This document shows, in pieces, positions 42,691 through 50,599 of a DNA stretch of 64,000 nt (the stretch's first letter is position 1; each line of letters starts with the position of its first letter). Origin of the DNA: Rahnella variigena (GTDB lineage Bacteria; Pseudomonadota; Gammaproteobacteria; Enterobacterales; Enterobacteriaceae); assembly GCF_003610915.1 (NCBI RefSeq), contig NZ_NSDJ01000001.1, positions 4,154,001-4,218,000 of the forward strand, written 5' to 3'. Both the position numbers and the translations under genes were made by a program. The notes under the pieces were generated by a model. That model worked only from the letters and a program-made list of their open reading frames with translations. It ran no database searches and was not told the DNA's origin.

Positions 42691-43410
42691 ATGAACAACT
42701 CTGTATTGTCCGGCCCGGCGCCGTTAAAAATTCTGATTGTAGAAGACGAGCCTAAACTTGCTCAGCTGTTAATCGACTATCTCGAAGCCGCAGGCTATGC
42801 CACCCAATGGCTGGCGGACGGACATGACGTCATCTCGCAGGTGAAGCACCAGCCGCCGGCACTGATTTTGTTAGATCTGATGCTGCCAGGCAGCAGCGGA
42901 TTATCCATTTGCCGAGACATTCGCCAGTTTTCCGATGTACCGATTATGATGGTGACGGCAAAAACGGAAGAGATTGATCGCCTGCTCGGGCTGGAAATCG
43001 GTGCTGATGATTACATCTGCAAACCTTACAGCCCGCGTGAAGTTGTGGCCCGCGTGAAGGTTATTTTGCGCCGCTGCGTGCGTCAGGAAGACAATGTGCC
43101 GAGAGATAACGGTCTGCACATTGATGAAGCGCGCTTTCAGGCCACATTCCAGGGGCATGAACTTGAACTGACACCGGCAGAATTCCGCCTGCTGAAAACG
43201 CTGTCCGTCAAACCGGGTTACGTGTTTACCCGCGAAGTGCTGCTCAATAATCTTTATGACGACTACCGCGTCGTCACTGACCGTACCATCGACAGTCATA
43301 TCAAGAACCTGCGCCGTAAACTCGAATCTCTGGACGGAGAAAAGGCGTTTATCCGCGCCGTCTATGGCGTGGGCTATCGCTGGGAAGCGGAACCCTGTCA
43401 TTTGGCATAA
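42691..43410 (+). CDS. baeR: Response regulator BaeR
   Basis: 239 aa, OmpR/PhoB type. Acidic pocket E18-D19-E20, phosphoacceptor D62 (in L-L-D-L-M-L-P-G), K in [10 protein letters not shown]. The DNA-binding winged helix is ~145-235 ([24 protein letters not shown]). It starts directly on the base after the baeS stop. In E. coli it activates mdtABCD and spy; here mdtD is the only local target. Confidence 0.95.
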   Translation: MNNSVLSGPAPLKILIVEDEPKLAQLLIDYLEAAGYATQWLADGHDVISQVKHQPPALILLDLMLPGSSGLSICRDIRQFSDVPIMMVTAKTEEIDRLLGLEIGADDYICKPYSPREVVARVKVILRRCVRQEDNVPRDNGLHIDEARFQATFQGHELELTPAEFRLLKTLSVKPGYVFTREVLLNNLYDDYRVVTDRTIDSHIKNLRRKLESLDGEKAFIRAVYGVGYRWEAEPCHLA

Positions 43411-43592
43411 CGCATGACTCACAGCGAATAACGAATAGCGCATAACTGGCCGGCAATTCAGTTTTGTAAAGTTTCTGAAAGTCTGTCGGCCAGTTCACAT
43501 TTCATGTCTTAAATCTTTCCTCCCGCCGCGAAACTGTTTCCATTAACTACACTTATCTCTGGAAAATAACCCCTCTGATGGAGATTACCTTT

Positions 43593-43931
43593 ATGGCTAC
43601 TGGTCACTATGATCTGAAAAAAGCGAAGAATGGACAGTTTCACTTTAACCTGAAGGCCGGGAACGGAGAGATTATTCTCACCAGTGAAATGTATGCCAGT
43701 AAAGCGTCAGCAGAAAACGGGATTTCATCGGTTCAGACCAACTCCCCTGAGGAAGCGCAGTACGAAATCAAGCCTTCGAAAGACGGCCAGTTTTACTTTG
43801 TGCTGAAAGCGAAAAACCATCAGGTGATTGGTATCAGCGAAATGTACACCACGGAAAGTGCATCGAAAAAAGGTGTTCAGTCGGTGGTGAAAAACGGCGC
43901 AAGCACTGATATCCGCGATTTGACGCAGTAG
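43593..43931 (+). CDS. yegP: YegP family protein (two DUF1508 repeats)
   Basis: 112 aa from the ATG at 43593, which has GGAG nine bases upstream; an ATG at 43578 is in frame but has no comparable RBS. Two tandem ~50-residue repeats, each of the form G-Q-F-x-F-x-L-K-A-x-N-x-x-x-I-x-x-S-E-M-Y. Unknown function. It keeps its E. coli place between baeR and trhP (yegQ). Confidence 0.92.
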   Translation: MATGHYDLKKAKNGQFHFNLKAGNGEIILTSEMYASKASAENGISSVQTNSPEEAQYEIKPSKDGQFYFVLKAKNHQVIGISEMYTTESASKKGVQSVVKNGASTDIRDLTQ

Positions 43932-43954
43932 TTCTCAATGATTTCTGTTTTTAG

Positions 43955-43997
43955 CTATTCAGGAGCAGAGGAGGAAATTGATCTGGCTCCTGAATAG
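43955..43997. repeat. Perfect 12-bp inverted repeat between yegP and trhP
   Basis: CTATTCAGGAGC (43955-43966) and GCTCCTGAATAG (43986-43997) with a 19-base purine-rich loop. No T-run follows on either strand, so it is not a typical intrinsic terminator. Confidence 0.7.
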
Positions 43998-44121
43998 TCT
44001 AAATAGCGTTGTAATACCCACACGAAATGGCTGCTTTTGATCAACTCAGACGTTACAATTCTGACCTTTCGTCGCCCCGCATCCGGGACGGCCCTGACCT
44101 GTGATCAGACTGAGATTGACT

Positions 44122-45507
44122 ATGTTTACCCGCGATTCTTTTGTTCCGGAACTGCTTTCCCCTGCCGGCTCCCTGAAAAATATGCGTTACGCCTTCGCTT
44201 ACGGTGCAGATGCGGTTTATGCCGGTCAGCCACGTTACAGCCTGCGCGTTCGTAATAACGAATTTAACCACCAGAATCTGGAAATCGGCATCAATGAAGC
44301 CCATGCTCTGGGGAAAAAATTCTATGTGGTGGTGAATATTGCCCCGCATAACGCCAAGCTGAAAACCTTCATCCGTGATCTGCAACCGGTGATCGACATG
44401 GGGCCCGATGCCCTGATCATGTCGGATCCGGGTCTTATCATGATGGTGCGTGAAGCCTTCCCGCAGATGGACATTCATCTTTCGGTGCAGGCTAACGCCG
44501 TGAACTGGGCGACGGTGAAATTCTGGAAACAAATGGGGCTGACGCGTGTGATTTTATCGCGCGAGCTTTCGCTGGAAGAAATCGCCGAGATCCGCGCACA
44601 GGTGCCGGATATGGAAATCGAAATCTTCGTTCACGGTGCGCTGTGCATGGCGTATTCCGGCCGCTGCCTGCTTTCCGGCTACATCAACAAGCGTGACCCG
44701 AATCAGGGAACCTGCACCAACGCCTGTCGCTGGGAATATAAAGTTCAGGAAGGCAAAGAAGACGCCATCGGTAATATCGTGCATCAGTACGAGCCGATCC
44801 CGGTTCAGCAGGTGGAAGCCGCCGAGCCCACATTAGGCATCGGTCAGCCGACAGATAAAGTCTTTATGCTCGAAGAAGCCCTGCGCCCTGGCGAATACAT
44901 GAGCGCGTTTGAAGACGAACACGGCACGTATATTATGAATTCTAAGGATCTGCGCGCCATTCAGCATGTGGAAACTCTGACAAAAATGGGCGTGCATTCG
45001 CTTAAAATCGAGGGACGTACAAAATCCTTCTATTATTGCGCGCGCACGGCACAGGTTTATCGCCGGGCCATTGACGATGCCGTCGCCGGTAAGCCTTTTG
45101 ATCCGACGCTGCTTTCCACGCTGGAAGGTCTGGCGCATCGCGGATACACCGAAGGTTTCCTGCGTCGCCATACTCACGATGCGCAGCAGAACTACGAATA
45201 TGGTTTCTCTGTCAGCGACCGCCAGCAGTTTGTCGGCGAATTCACCGGTAATCGTATGGATGGCTGGGCAGAAATCGATGTGAAGAATAAATTCTGCGTC
45301 GGTGACAGTGTGGAAATGATGACGCCGCAGGGCAACGTCCAGTTCAAACTGGAAGCCCTGCGCAATAAGAAAGGCCAGCCAACCGACGTGGCGCCGGGGA
45401 ACGGGCATATGGTGTATGTCGCACTGCCGGAAGACGTCAATCTGGAGTTCGCCATTTTACTGCGTAATCTGGAAGACACGGACACCCGTAATCCGCATTC
45501 GAAATAA
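44122..45507 (+). CDS. trhP: Prephenate-dependent tRNA U34 hydroxylase TrhP (YegQ)
   Basis: 461 aa from the ATG at 44122 (frame open seven codons upstream). U32-peptidase-like family; makes 5-hydroxyuridine at tRNA position 34, the precursor of cmo5U/mcmo5U, which occurs in tRNAs such as tRNA-Val(UAC) encoded earlier in this window. Signature: ELLSPAGSLKNMRYAFAYGA, then E-I-F-V-H-G-A-L-C-M-A-Y-S-G-R-C and N-Q-G-T-C-T-N-A-C-R-W-E with cysteines for an Fe-S cluster (family knowledge). cyaR follows, as in E. coli. Confidence 0.94.
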   Translation: MFTRDSFVPELLSPAGSLKNMRYAFAYGADAVYAGQPRYSLRVRNNEFNHQNLEIGINEAHALGKKFYVVVNIAPHNAKLKTFIRDLQPVIDMGPDALIMSDPGLIMMVREAFPQMDIHLSVQANAVNWATVKFWKQMGLTRVILSRELSLEEIAEIRAQVPDMEIEIFVHGALCMAYSGRCLLSGYINKRDPNQGTCTNACRWEYKVQEGKEDAIGNIVHQYEPIPVQQVEAAEPTLGIGQPTDKVFMLEEALRPGEYMSAFEDEHGTYIMNSKDLRAIQHVETLTKMGVHSLKIEGRTKSFYYCARTAQVYRRAIDDAVAGKPFDPTLLSTLEGLAHRGYTEGFLRRHTHDAQQNYEYGFSVSDRQQFVGEFTGNRMDGWAEIDVKNKFCVGDSVEMMTPQGNVQFKLEALRNKKGQPTDVAPGNGHMVYVALPEDVNLEFAILLRNLEDTDTRNPHSK

Positions 45508-45524
45508 TGTTTTGGTCGAAAACA

Positions 45525-45566
45525 AGAATTCGATCACATCTATTTCTGACCGGGCTGGATAATATG
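45525..45566 (+). promoter_or_regulatory. cyaR promoter with CRP half-site
   Basis: GATCACAT (~45531-45538) provides a good right half of a CRP site; the left half is weak. GATAAT (45558-45563) is the likely -10. With a start near 45570 the CRP site would centre near -41, a class II position like that of E. coli cyaR. Confidence 0.5.
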
Positions 45567-45569
45567 CAT

Positions 45570-45665
45570 TCGCAATTTACTTCGAATGCAAAATAAAGCA
45601 CCGGACTATACCAGGAACCACCTCCTTGGCCAGCTCAATCTCCCTTGAGCTGGCTTTTCTTTTTG
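45570..45665 (+). ncRNA. cyaR: CyaR small regulatory RNA (Hfq-dependent, CRP-activated)
   Basis: Downstream of trhP and upstream of yegS, the E. coli position. The conserved seed T-A-C-C-A-G-G-A-A-C-C-A-C-C-T-C-C-T-T is at 45609-45627 and is complementary to Shine-Dalgarno regions of targets such as ompX, luxS and nadE. The terminator is a perfect 10-bp stem, GCCAGCTCAA (45629-45638) with TTGAGCTGGC (45645-45654), then TTTTCTTTTT. The terminator sequence differs from E. coli but pairs fully, so it is under compensatory change. The 5' part forms a GCATTCG/CGAATGC hairpin (45566-45590). The exact 5' end is inferred. Confidence 0.9.
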
Positions 45666-45893
45666 TATTCATTAAACGAAAATCCGTCATATTTAACTAA
45701 TCCTCTTCAGTTATTCACCTTAATAACGTGATGTCATGTTTTTAAATAAATACGTTTCTGAAATATAAACGTCCTTTCTAATTAATATCAGCACAATTAT
45801 TTAACCTCATTGTCAACTTTTCGCTGATTTATCCGATAGCCAAATACCACTACTTTCATCTATTGTTGGTGTAAGTAGAAAAAAGGAGCGTAC

Positions 45894-46784
45894 ATGACCA
45901 CAGCAATGCTGATTTTAAATGGAAAAGGCGCAGGCAACGAAGAGCTGCGGATAGCCATCGGCGCGCTACGCAAAGAGGGCGAAGATCTCAATGTGCGTGT
46001 CACCTGGGAGTACGGAGACGCCGCGCGATATGTGGACGAAGCCATTGAACTGGGCTGCGAAACCGTGATTGCCGGTGGCGGCGACGGCACCATTAATGAA
46101 GTGGCGGGTGCACTGGCACAATACGATGGACAACGACGCCCTGTGCTCGGCATCGTGCCGCTGGGCACCGCAAATGATTTCGCCACGGCCTGCAATATTC
46201 CCCTCGAGCCAGAGCAGGCGTTACAGCTGGCGGTCAAAGGCCGCGCGGTCGATATTGATCTGGCCAAAGTGAATGACCAGCATTTCTTTATCAACATGGC
46301 GACCGGGGGATTCGGCACGCGCATCACAACCGAAACGCCAGAAAAACTCAAAGCAGCGCTTGGCGGCGTGTCCTATTTCATCCACGGTCTCTTACGTCTG
46401 GATACGCTGAAAGCTGACCGCTGTGAAATCAGAGGCCCGGATTTTCGCTGGGAAGGCGATGCGCTGGTAATCGGTATTGGTAATGGCCGCCAGGCAGGTG
46501 GCGGGCAACAAATATGCCCGGATGCGCTGATTAACGATGGTCTGCTGCAATTACGTCTGCTGACTTCAGAGGAGCTGCTGCCGTCATTCCTGCGCAGCTT
46601 GCTCAATAATGAAGAGAACAAAAATATTGTGTCCGCCAGTCTGCCCTGGCTCGAAATCACCGCACCGCACGATATGACGTTCAATCTCGACGGCGAACCG
46701 CTCACTGGTAAACAGTTCAAAATTGAAGTTCTTTCCTCTGCAATCCAGTGTCGTTTGCCCCCTCACTGCGAACTTTTAGGCTAA
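45894..46784 (+). CDS. yegS: Lipid kinase YegS
   Basis: 296 aa (E. coli 299). Diacylglycerol-kinase-catalytic fold. The nucleotide-binding GGGDGTINE is at residues 60-68, preceded by N9-G-K-G-A-G-N, and the G-T-A-N-D-F-A motif is at ~92. A magnesium-dependent phosphatidylglycerol kinase in vitro by family knowledge. AAGGAG lies six bases before the ATG. It is the last gene of the syntenic block before the sugar island. Confidence 0.94.
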   Translation: MTTAMLILNGKGAGNEELRIAIGALRKEGEDLNVRVTWEYGDAARYVDEAIELGCETVIAGGGDGTINEVAGALAQYDGQRRPVLGIVPLGTANDFATACNIPLEPEQALQLAVKGRAVDIDLAKVNDQHFFINMATGGFGTRITTETPEKLKAALGGVSYFIHGLLRLDTLKADRCEIRGPDFRWEGDALVIGIGNGRQAGGGQQICPDALINDGLLQLRLLTSEELLPSFLRSLLNNEENKNIVSASLPWLEITAPHDMTFNLDGEPLTGKQFKIEVLSSAIQCRLPPHCELLG

Positions 46785-46856
46785 CTTTCTCTTCTTCTGT
46801 TCATTCTCTGTACTGTGATCCGTCTTGCAGTACAGAGCAAATCTGCCGTTATTTTT

Positions 46857-46900
46857 GTGATCTTCTCCGCTAAAAGCTTATCCGCATACTTGTATGGTAG
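46857..46900 (+). promoter_or_regulatory. RspR-type operator/promoter, site A
   Basis: A 44-base block identical at 37 positions, without gaps, to the block before rspA (50490-50533). Both begin TGTGATCTTCTCCG (a CRP-like half-site) and end CGCATACTTGTATGGTAG. It lies ~125 bases before the GPH symporter start. CTTGTATGG resembles the short dyads bound by GntR/FCD regulators; assignment to RspR is inference. Confidence 0.65.
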
Positions 46901-47025
46901 ATGTGCATTGCCTAATTTTACTCTGCCGATGTCGCTGAATAATTCATTTCTGAATTTCTGCGGGCACAAACGACGCATTTCTTTTGACGACTCTTATTAA
47001 TCCGGTGACGGAAACCAGGGGTAGT

Positions 47026-48588
47026 ATGATTAATCATCATAAAGAAAGACCGATATCGGTAAAAAATATGCTGGCCTACGGCGGGGGTGATTTCTTCGGC
47101 GGTGGCTGTTTTGCAGTACTGGGTCTGTGGATAATGTATTTCTACACCACTTATGCCGGATTAAGTCCGGCAGAGGCCGGTGCTGTTATTGCAACCGCCC
47201 GCCTGCTGGATGCTTTTTTCGATCCACTGATGGGTTATGTCACGGATAATTTTTACCGCAATCCTCTGGGCAAAAAATACGGACGGCGTGGCTTCTTCTT
47301 CTTATTCGGCGCACCATTAATTATGGTGACTTACATTATTATGTGGGTCAGCGGAATGGGGTTCTGGTACTACCTGTTTACCTATATTTTGTTCTACGCC
47401 GCTTACACGCTGGCGATTGTACCTTATGAAACGCTGGCAGCCGAAATGACCTCCAGCTTTAAAATGCGCACTAAACTGACCGGTGTCAGGATGTTTTTCT
47501 CTACCGGAGCCGCAATATTAGCAGCCTGGTTGCCGGGACGCATTATTGCTTATCTCGGTGAAGACTCCTCCTCATCTTTCCTGATTATGGGGGTAATTTT
47601 CGGCGTGTTGTTTGCCGTGGTAATCCTGATGCTTTATTTCTACACCTGGGAACGGCCTATCCCGGTTGATGTCGCCACGCCAAAACTCTCTTTCCGCCGC
47701 GATATGAAGCATCTGTTCAGATCGCTGGTGTCGACCATGAGAGTGCGCACATTCCGCCAGCATGTCGGGATGTACCTGGGAGGCTATGTGGCGCTCGACG
47801 TCCTTGGCGCTGTGCTGGCGTATTATATTATTTTTGTTCTCGGCCAGAATACCGTTACTGCTTCTAATGCGATGACATTAATGACCCTGGTGCAGTTCAT
47901 CTGCGTTGCCCTGTTTATTTTCCTGTGTATGAAATTAGGCAATGGCGCGTCATATCGTATTGCACAATTATTTATGCTGGCCAGTGTGGGGTTATTTTTA
48001 GCCATCCATTTATTGCAATTACCCTTTAATATGGCGCTGCTTTATCTCTCCGTTATTTTAATGGGCGTGGGTCGTTCCGGTACCAGTTATGTTTGCTGGA
48101 ATATTTACAGTTTTATTCCAGATGTAGATGAAATGCTGACAGGAAAACGGCGCGAAGGTATTTTTGCCGGGGTTATGACTTTCGTGCGTAAAGCTGTTCA
48201 GGCGGTGGCGCTATTTGGGGTTGGCCTGTTATTACAGCATTACGGATTCACACCGAAAAGTGCCACGCAACCTGTCGAAGCCGTTTACGGTATCACACTG
48301 GTATTTGGCGCGGGATCGGTCATCTTCCTGCTGGTGGGATTATATAGCTCAATGAAATTCCGCCTCACCCGTCATAACCATGCCCTGCTGGTAAATGAAA
48401 TTGAACGCCTTAAAGCCGGTGGCAGTAAATATGACGTCACACCGGAAACGCGCTTAATCGCCGAGCAACTCACCGGCTGGCCCTATGAAAAATTATGGGG
48501 CGATAACAATATTCTTAGTCAGACCGAAGAGAATCTTCCCCTGACGTCCACAGAGCTTTCAACCGGAGCCGACCATGCAAAGAATTGA
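47026..48588 (+). CDS. GPH-family (glycoside-pentoside-hexuronide:cation) symporter
   Basis: 520 aa from the ATG at 47026, which has AGGGG five bases upstream; the frame is open from a TTG at 46984. Twelve hydrophobic helices. The family motif after helix 2 reads D-A-F-F-D-P-L-M-G-Y-V-T-D, then G-K-K-Y-G-R-R-G-F-F-F. A cytoplasmic C-terminal tail of ~60 residues extends past the last helix. It is longer than MelB-type members, closer in size to transporters of oligogalacturonides and similar acids. It overlaps the next gene by 14 bases; the pair is one operon under site A. Substrate unknown, likely a sugar acid or glycoside. Confidence 0.85.
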   Translation: MINHHKERPISVKNMLAYGGGDFFGGGCFAVLGLWIMYFYTTYAGLSPAEAGAVIATARLLDAFFDPLMGYVTDNFYRNPLGKKYGRRGFFFLFGAPLIMVTYIIMWVSGMGFWYYLFTYILFYAAYTLAIVPYETLAAEMTSSFKMRTKLTGVRMFFSTGAAILAAWLPGRIIAYLGEDSSSSFLIMGVIFGVLFAVVILMLYFYTWERPIPVDVATPKLSFRRDMKHLFRSLVSTMRVRTFRQHVGMYLGGYVALDVLGAVLAYYIIFVLGQNTVTASNAMTLMTLVQFICVALFIFLCMKLGNGASYRIAQLFMLASVGLFLAIHLLQLPFNMALLYLSVILMGVGRSGTSYVCWNIYSFIPDVDEMLTGKRREGIFAGVMTFVRKAVQAVALFGVGLLLQHYGFTPKSATQPVEAVYGITLVFGAGSVIFLLVGLYSSMKFRLTRHNHALLVNEIERLKAGGSKYDVTPETRLIAEQLTGWPYEKLWGDNNILSQTEENLPLTSTELSTGADHAKN

Positions 48589-49588
48589 ATTCAGCCTGAT
48601 GCAACAAACCATCCAGCGTGCCCTGCAAAAAGCGGGACTTGCTGAGAGAGATGCACGGACCTGTGCGCGAATCCATACAGAATCCAGTTGTGACGGTATT
48701 GCATCACATGGCCTCAACCGGGTAGCGCGTTTTGTCGATTATGTTCATAAGGGCTGGATTGATATCCACGCCAAACCGGAACTGGAAAAATCCCTCGGCG
48801 CCATCGCCATCTACAACGGCAACCGCGGTATCGACATTACCAACGCCCTGTTCGCCGTGGAGAAAGCCACCGAAATGGCGAAAGAGTATGGCGTGGGGAT
48901 CGTGGCGCTGAAAAACAGCAGTCACTGGATGCGCGGCGGCAGTTATGGCTGGCATGCGGCACAACAAGGCATGGCGGCGATGTGCTGGACCAATACGGAA
49001 TCCTGCATGCCCGCCTGGGGCGGAAAAAACACCCGCGTCGGCAATAACCCGTTTGTCATGGCGGTACCAAGAACCAAAGGTCCGATTGTGCTGGACATGG
49101 CAATGTCACAGTATTCCTACGGCAAATTGCAGGTTACGCGGCTGAAAAACGAAAAACTGCCCTTCCCCGGCGGCTACGATAAAGAAGGAAATCTGACGGA
49201 TGATCCGGGCCCGATCGAAGCCTCCATGCGCATTTTACCCACCGGTTACTGGAAAGGCTCGGGGCTGGCAATTGTGCTGGACGCCATGGCCGCGTTGCTT
49301 TCAGCGGGCTCGCCCACCAATGAAATAGACAAAATCGGCAAAGGGAGCTGCACCGGCGCCAGCCAGATTTTCATGGTATTCGACCCGACGCAGTTAGGTG
49401 GCGCTGAATTCACTGAACGCATGGCGGACAGCGTCGCGGACTACGTGAATCAGTCAGAACCGGCTGAAAACAGCCGCGATGTCCGTTATCCCGGCCAGAC
49501 AGCCGCCGCCAACCGCGAGGAAAACCGCCGTCTGGGGATCCCGGCAGATGAAACGGTATGGGATGAAGTGATGCGGCTGGCGGAATAA
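48575..49588 (+). CDS. YiaK-like 2,3-diketo-L-gulonate reductase (LDH2/MDH2 family)
   Basis: 337 aa. Type-2 malate/lactate dehydrogenase fold (NAD(P)-dependent, not Rossmann). It closely tracks E. coli YiaK: S-H-G-L-N-R-V-A-R-F near residue 47, the catalytic-His segment N-S-S-H-W-M-R-G-G-S-Y-G-W-H-A-A (~111), C-W-T-N-T-E-S-C-M-P-A-W-G and G-Y-W-K-G-S-G (~226). Likely reduces a 2,3-diketo or 2-keto sugar acid taken up by the overlapping symporter gene. No kinase or epimerase of an ascorbate/diketogulonate pathway is beside it, so the exact substrate is open. Confidence 0.82.
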   Translation: MQRIEFSLMQQTIQRALQKAGLAERDARTCARIHTESSCDGIASHGLNRVARFVDYVHKGWIDIHAKPELEKSLGAIAIYNGNRGIDITNALFAVEKATEMAKEYGVGIVALKNSSHWMRGGSYGWHAAQQGMAAMCWTNTESCMPAWGGKNTRVGNNPFVMAVPRTKGPIVLDMAMSQYSYGKLQVTRLKNEKLPFPGGYDKEGNLTDDPGPIEASMRILPTGYWKGSGLAIVLDAMAALLSAGSPTNEIDKIGKGSCTGASQIFMVFDPTQLGGAEFTERMADSVADYVNQSEPAENSRDVRYPGQTAAANREENRRLGIPADETVWDEVMRLAE

Positions 49589-49618
49589 GTTGCTTCAGAA
49601 GACAAAGAGCATCAAAAA

Positions 49619-49638
49619 CGCCCGCCAAAATGCGGGCG
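49619..49638 (-). terminator. Hairpin, terminator-like on the minus strand
   Basis: CGCCCGC (49619-49625) with GCGGGCG (49632-49638). The T-run occurs only when read on the minus strand, although the gene just ended is on the plus strand. Confidence 0.5.
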
Positions 49639-49789
49639 TAAAAATGCGAGGTTGATTCATAAAAACTACTGCCTGCAATGTAAACCAAAACTATTTTGGA
49701 AGGCATATTCCTGAATTCAAAAACGATAAGTATTGAGAGTAAAAACGCATGATATAAAAGCGCCACCTTACAAAACGCGCTGATATTTC

Positions 49790-50317
49790 ATGGATTATTA
49801 TCAGGTTATCAATTTTTCACATCAGGCAGATTTAAGCTTTTACGATATTCAGTTCACCCTTCCCTGCGAAGAGATCAAAGTTTTCAGAGTTTTGTTTCTT
49901 CATTTTTCCTGCGCTTCAACGGATACTTTTCAGCGGATGGCGGAAATCACCGGTGAGTCCGGAAAAGATAGACACGGACATATCGTGACGTTTTACGACA
50001 CGGCATGGGATGACATACCCGCAGATAAGCGCAATGGCAAATCAGTGTTCGATAAGTTGTTTCCGCAAAAACTGCTTAGCCGGGCAAACTATCTGAGGTT
50101 TTTTGATGGTTTAAGCGCCGTTATCGGAAATTATATCTGCGACGTAAAGCCGGAGATTATTTTTTTTAACGCCTATACGTCGTCGCACCAAAAAGCGTAT
50201 GATCGGCTTGTTTTTCGCTCAAAAAGCGAACTGGTGTTATCAACGCATTCAGATGGAGGAGGCTATTATGTTATTAAAACAAAGTATTACAAAACGCCAA
50301 ACACAAAAGGACTTTGA
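49790..50317 (+). CDS. Uncharacterised 175-aa protein (first of an overlapping pair)
   Basis: No family recognised. 175 aa, soluble, no signal peptide or membrane helix. Aromatic-rich segments are V-F-R-V-L-F-L-H-F-S-C-A, D-T-F-Q-R-M-A-E-I-T-G-E-S-G-K-D-R-H-G, P-E-I-I-F-F-N-A-Y-T and L-S-T-H-S-D-G-G-G-Y-Y. The DNA is clearly more AT-rich than the flanking rsp and yiaK-like genes and the codon use is unlike them, suggesting separate origin. No good Shine-Dalgarno precedes the ATG, so the true start may differ. Its 3' end overlaps a small gene that has a very strong RBS. A two-component toxin-antitoxin or effector-immunity unit is possible but unproven. Confidence 0.5.
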   Translation: MDYYQVINFSHQADLSFYDIQFTLPCEEIKVFRVLFLHFSCASTDTFQRMAEITGESGKDRHGHIVTFYDTAWDDIPADKRNGKSVFDKLFPQKLLSRANYLRFFDGLSAVIGNYICDVKPEIIFFNAYTSSHQKAYDRLVFRSKSELVLSTHSDGGGYYVIKTKYYKTPNTKGL

Positions 50318-50393
50318 ACGTAACCGAGCCGATAAATTAAAGACTCTTGAGATTTGTTTCAAACTCATCGAGAAATACCAAAAAACGGCATAA
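50268..50393 (+). CDS. Small basic protein, 41 aa (second of an overlapping pair)
   Basis: ATG at 50268 with GGAGGAGG just upstream (inside the preceding gene), overlapping it by 50 bases in another frame. The sequence is helical and strongly basic (KQSITKRQTQKDFERNRADKL, then an amphipathic L-x-x-C-F-K-L-I-E-K-Y). Strong RBS plus out-of-frame overlap implies a real, coupled gene. Function unknown. A possible terminator-like CTCCTGACATGGAGG dyad follows with TTTTTATT. Confidence 0.5.
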   Translation: MLLKQSITKRQTQKDFERNRADKLKTLEICFKLIEKYQKTA

Positions 50394-50489
50394 ATCACAC
50401 AGCCTCCTGACATGGAGGCTTTTTATTACCCGCTAAAGTTTCCTGCTCCCCTGCCCCTCTGCATACGTTCACTTTTCACCTCGTAAAGT

Positions 50490-50533
50490 GTGATCTTCTC
50501 CGGCAAAAAACGATTCGCATACTTGTATGGTAG
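50490..50533 (+). promoter_or_regulatory. RspR-type operator/promoter, site B (rspA)
   Basis: Partner of the block at 46857-46900 (37 of 44 identical). It ends 66 bases before the rspA ATG. It is preceded by GTGTGATC (CRP-like half). Confidence 0.7.
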
Positions 50534-50599
50534 TTTGCATGTGGCGTATTTATAACCATAGAAAATGCATCCTACATTTACTGCAGAAGGTCTTAACCG

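Noticed and set aside
46781..46978. Minus-strand ORF sharing the peptide LPYKYA..L.EKIT with another at 50426-50803
   Set aside because: The similarity is explained by the shared regulatory block (sites A and B) read in reverse, not by related proteins.
49733..49758. TTGAGA/TATAAA promoter before the 175-aa gene
   Set aside because: Spacer is only 14 bases, too short for a normal sigma-70 promoter.
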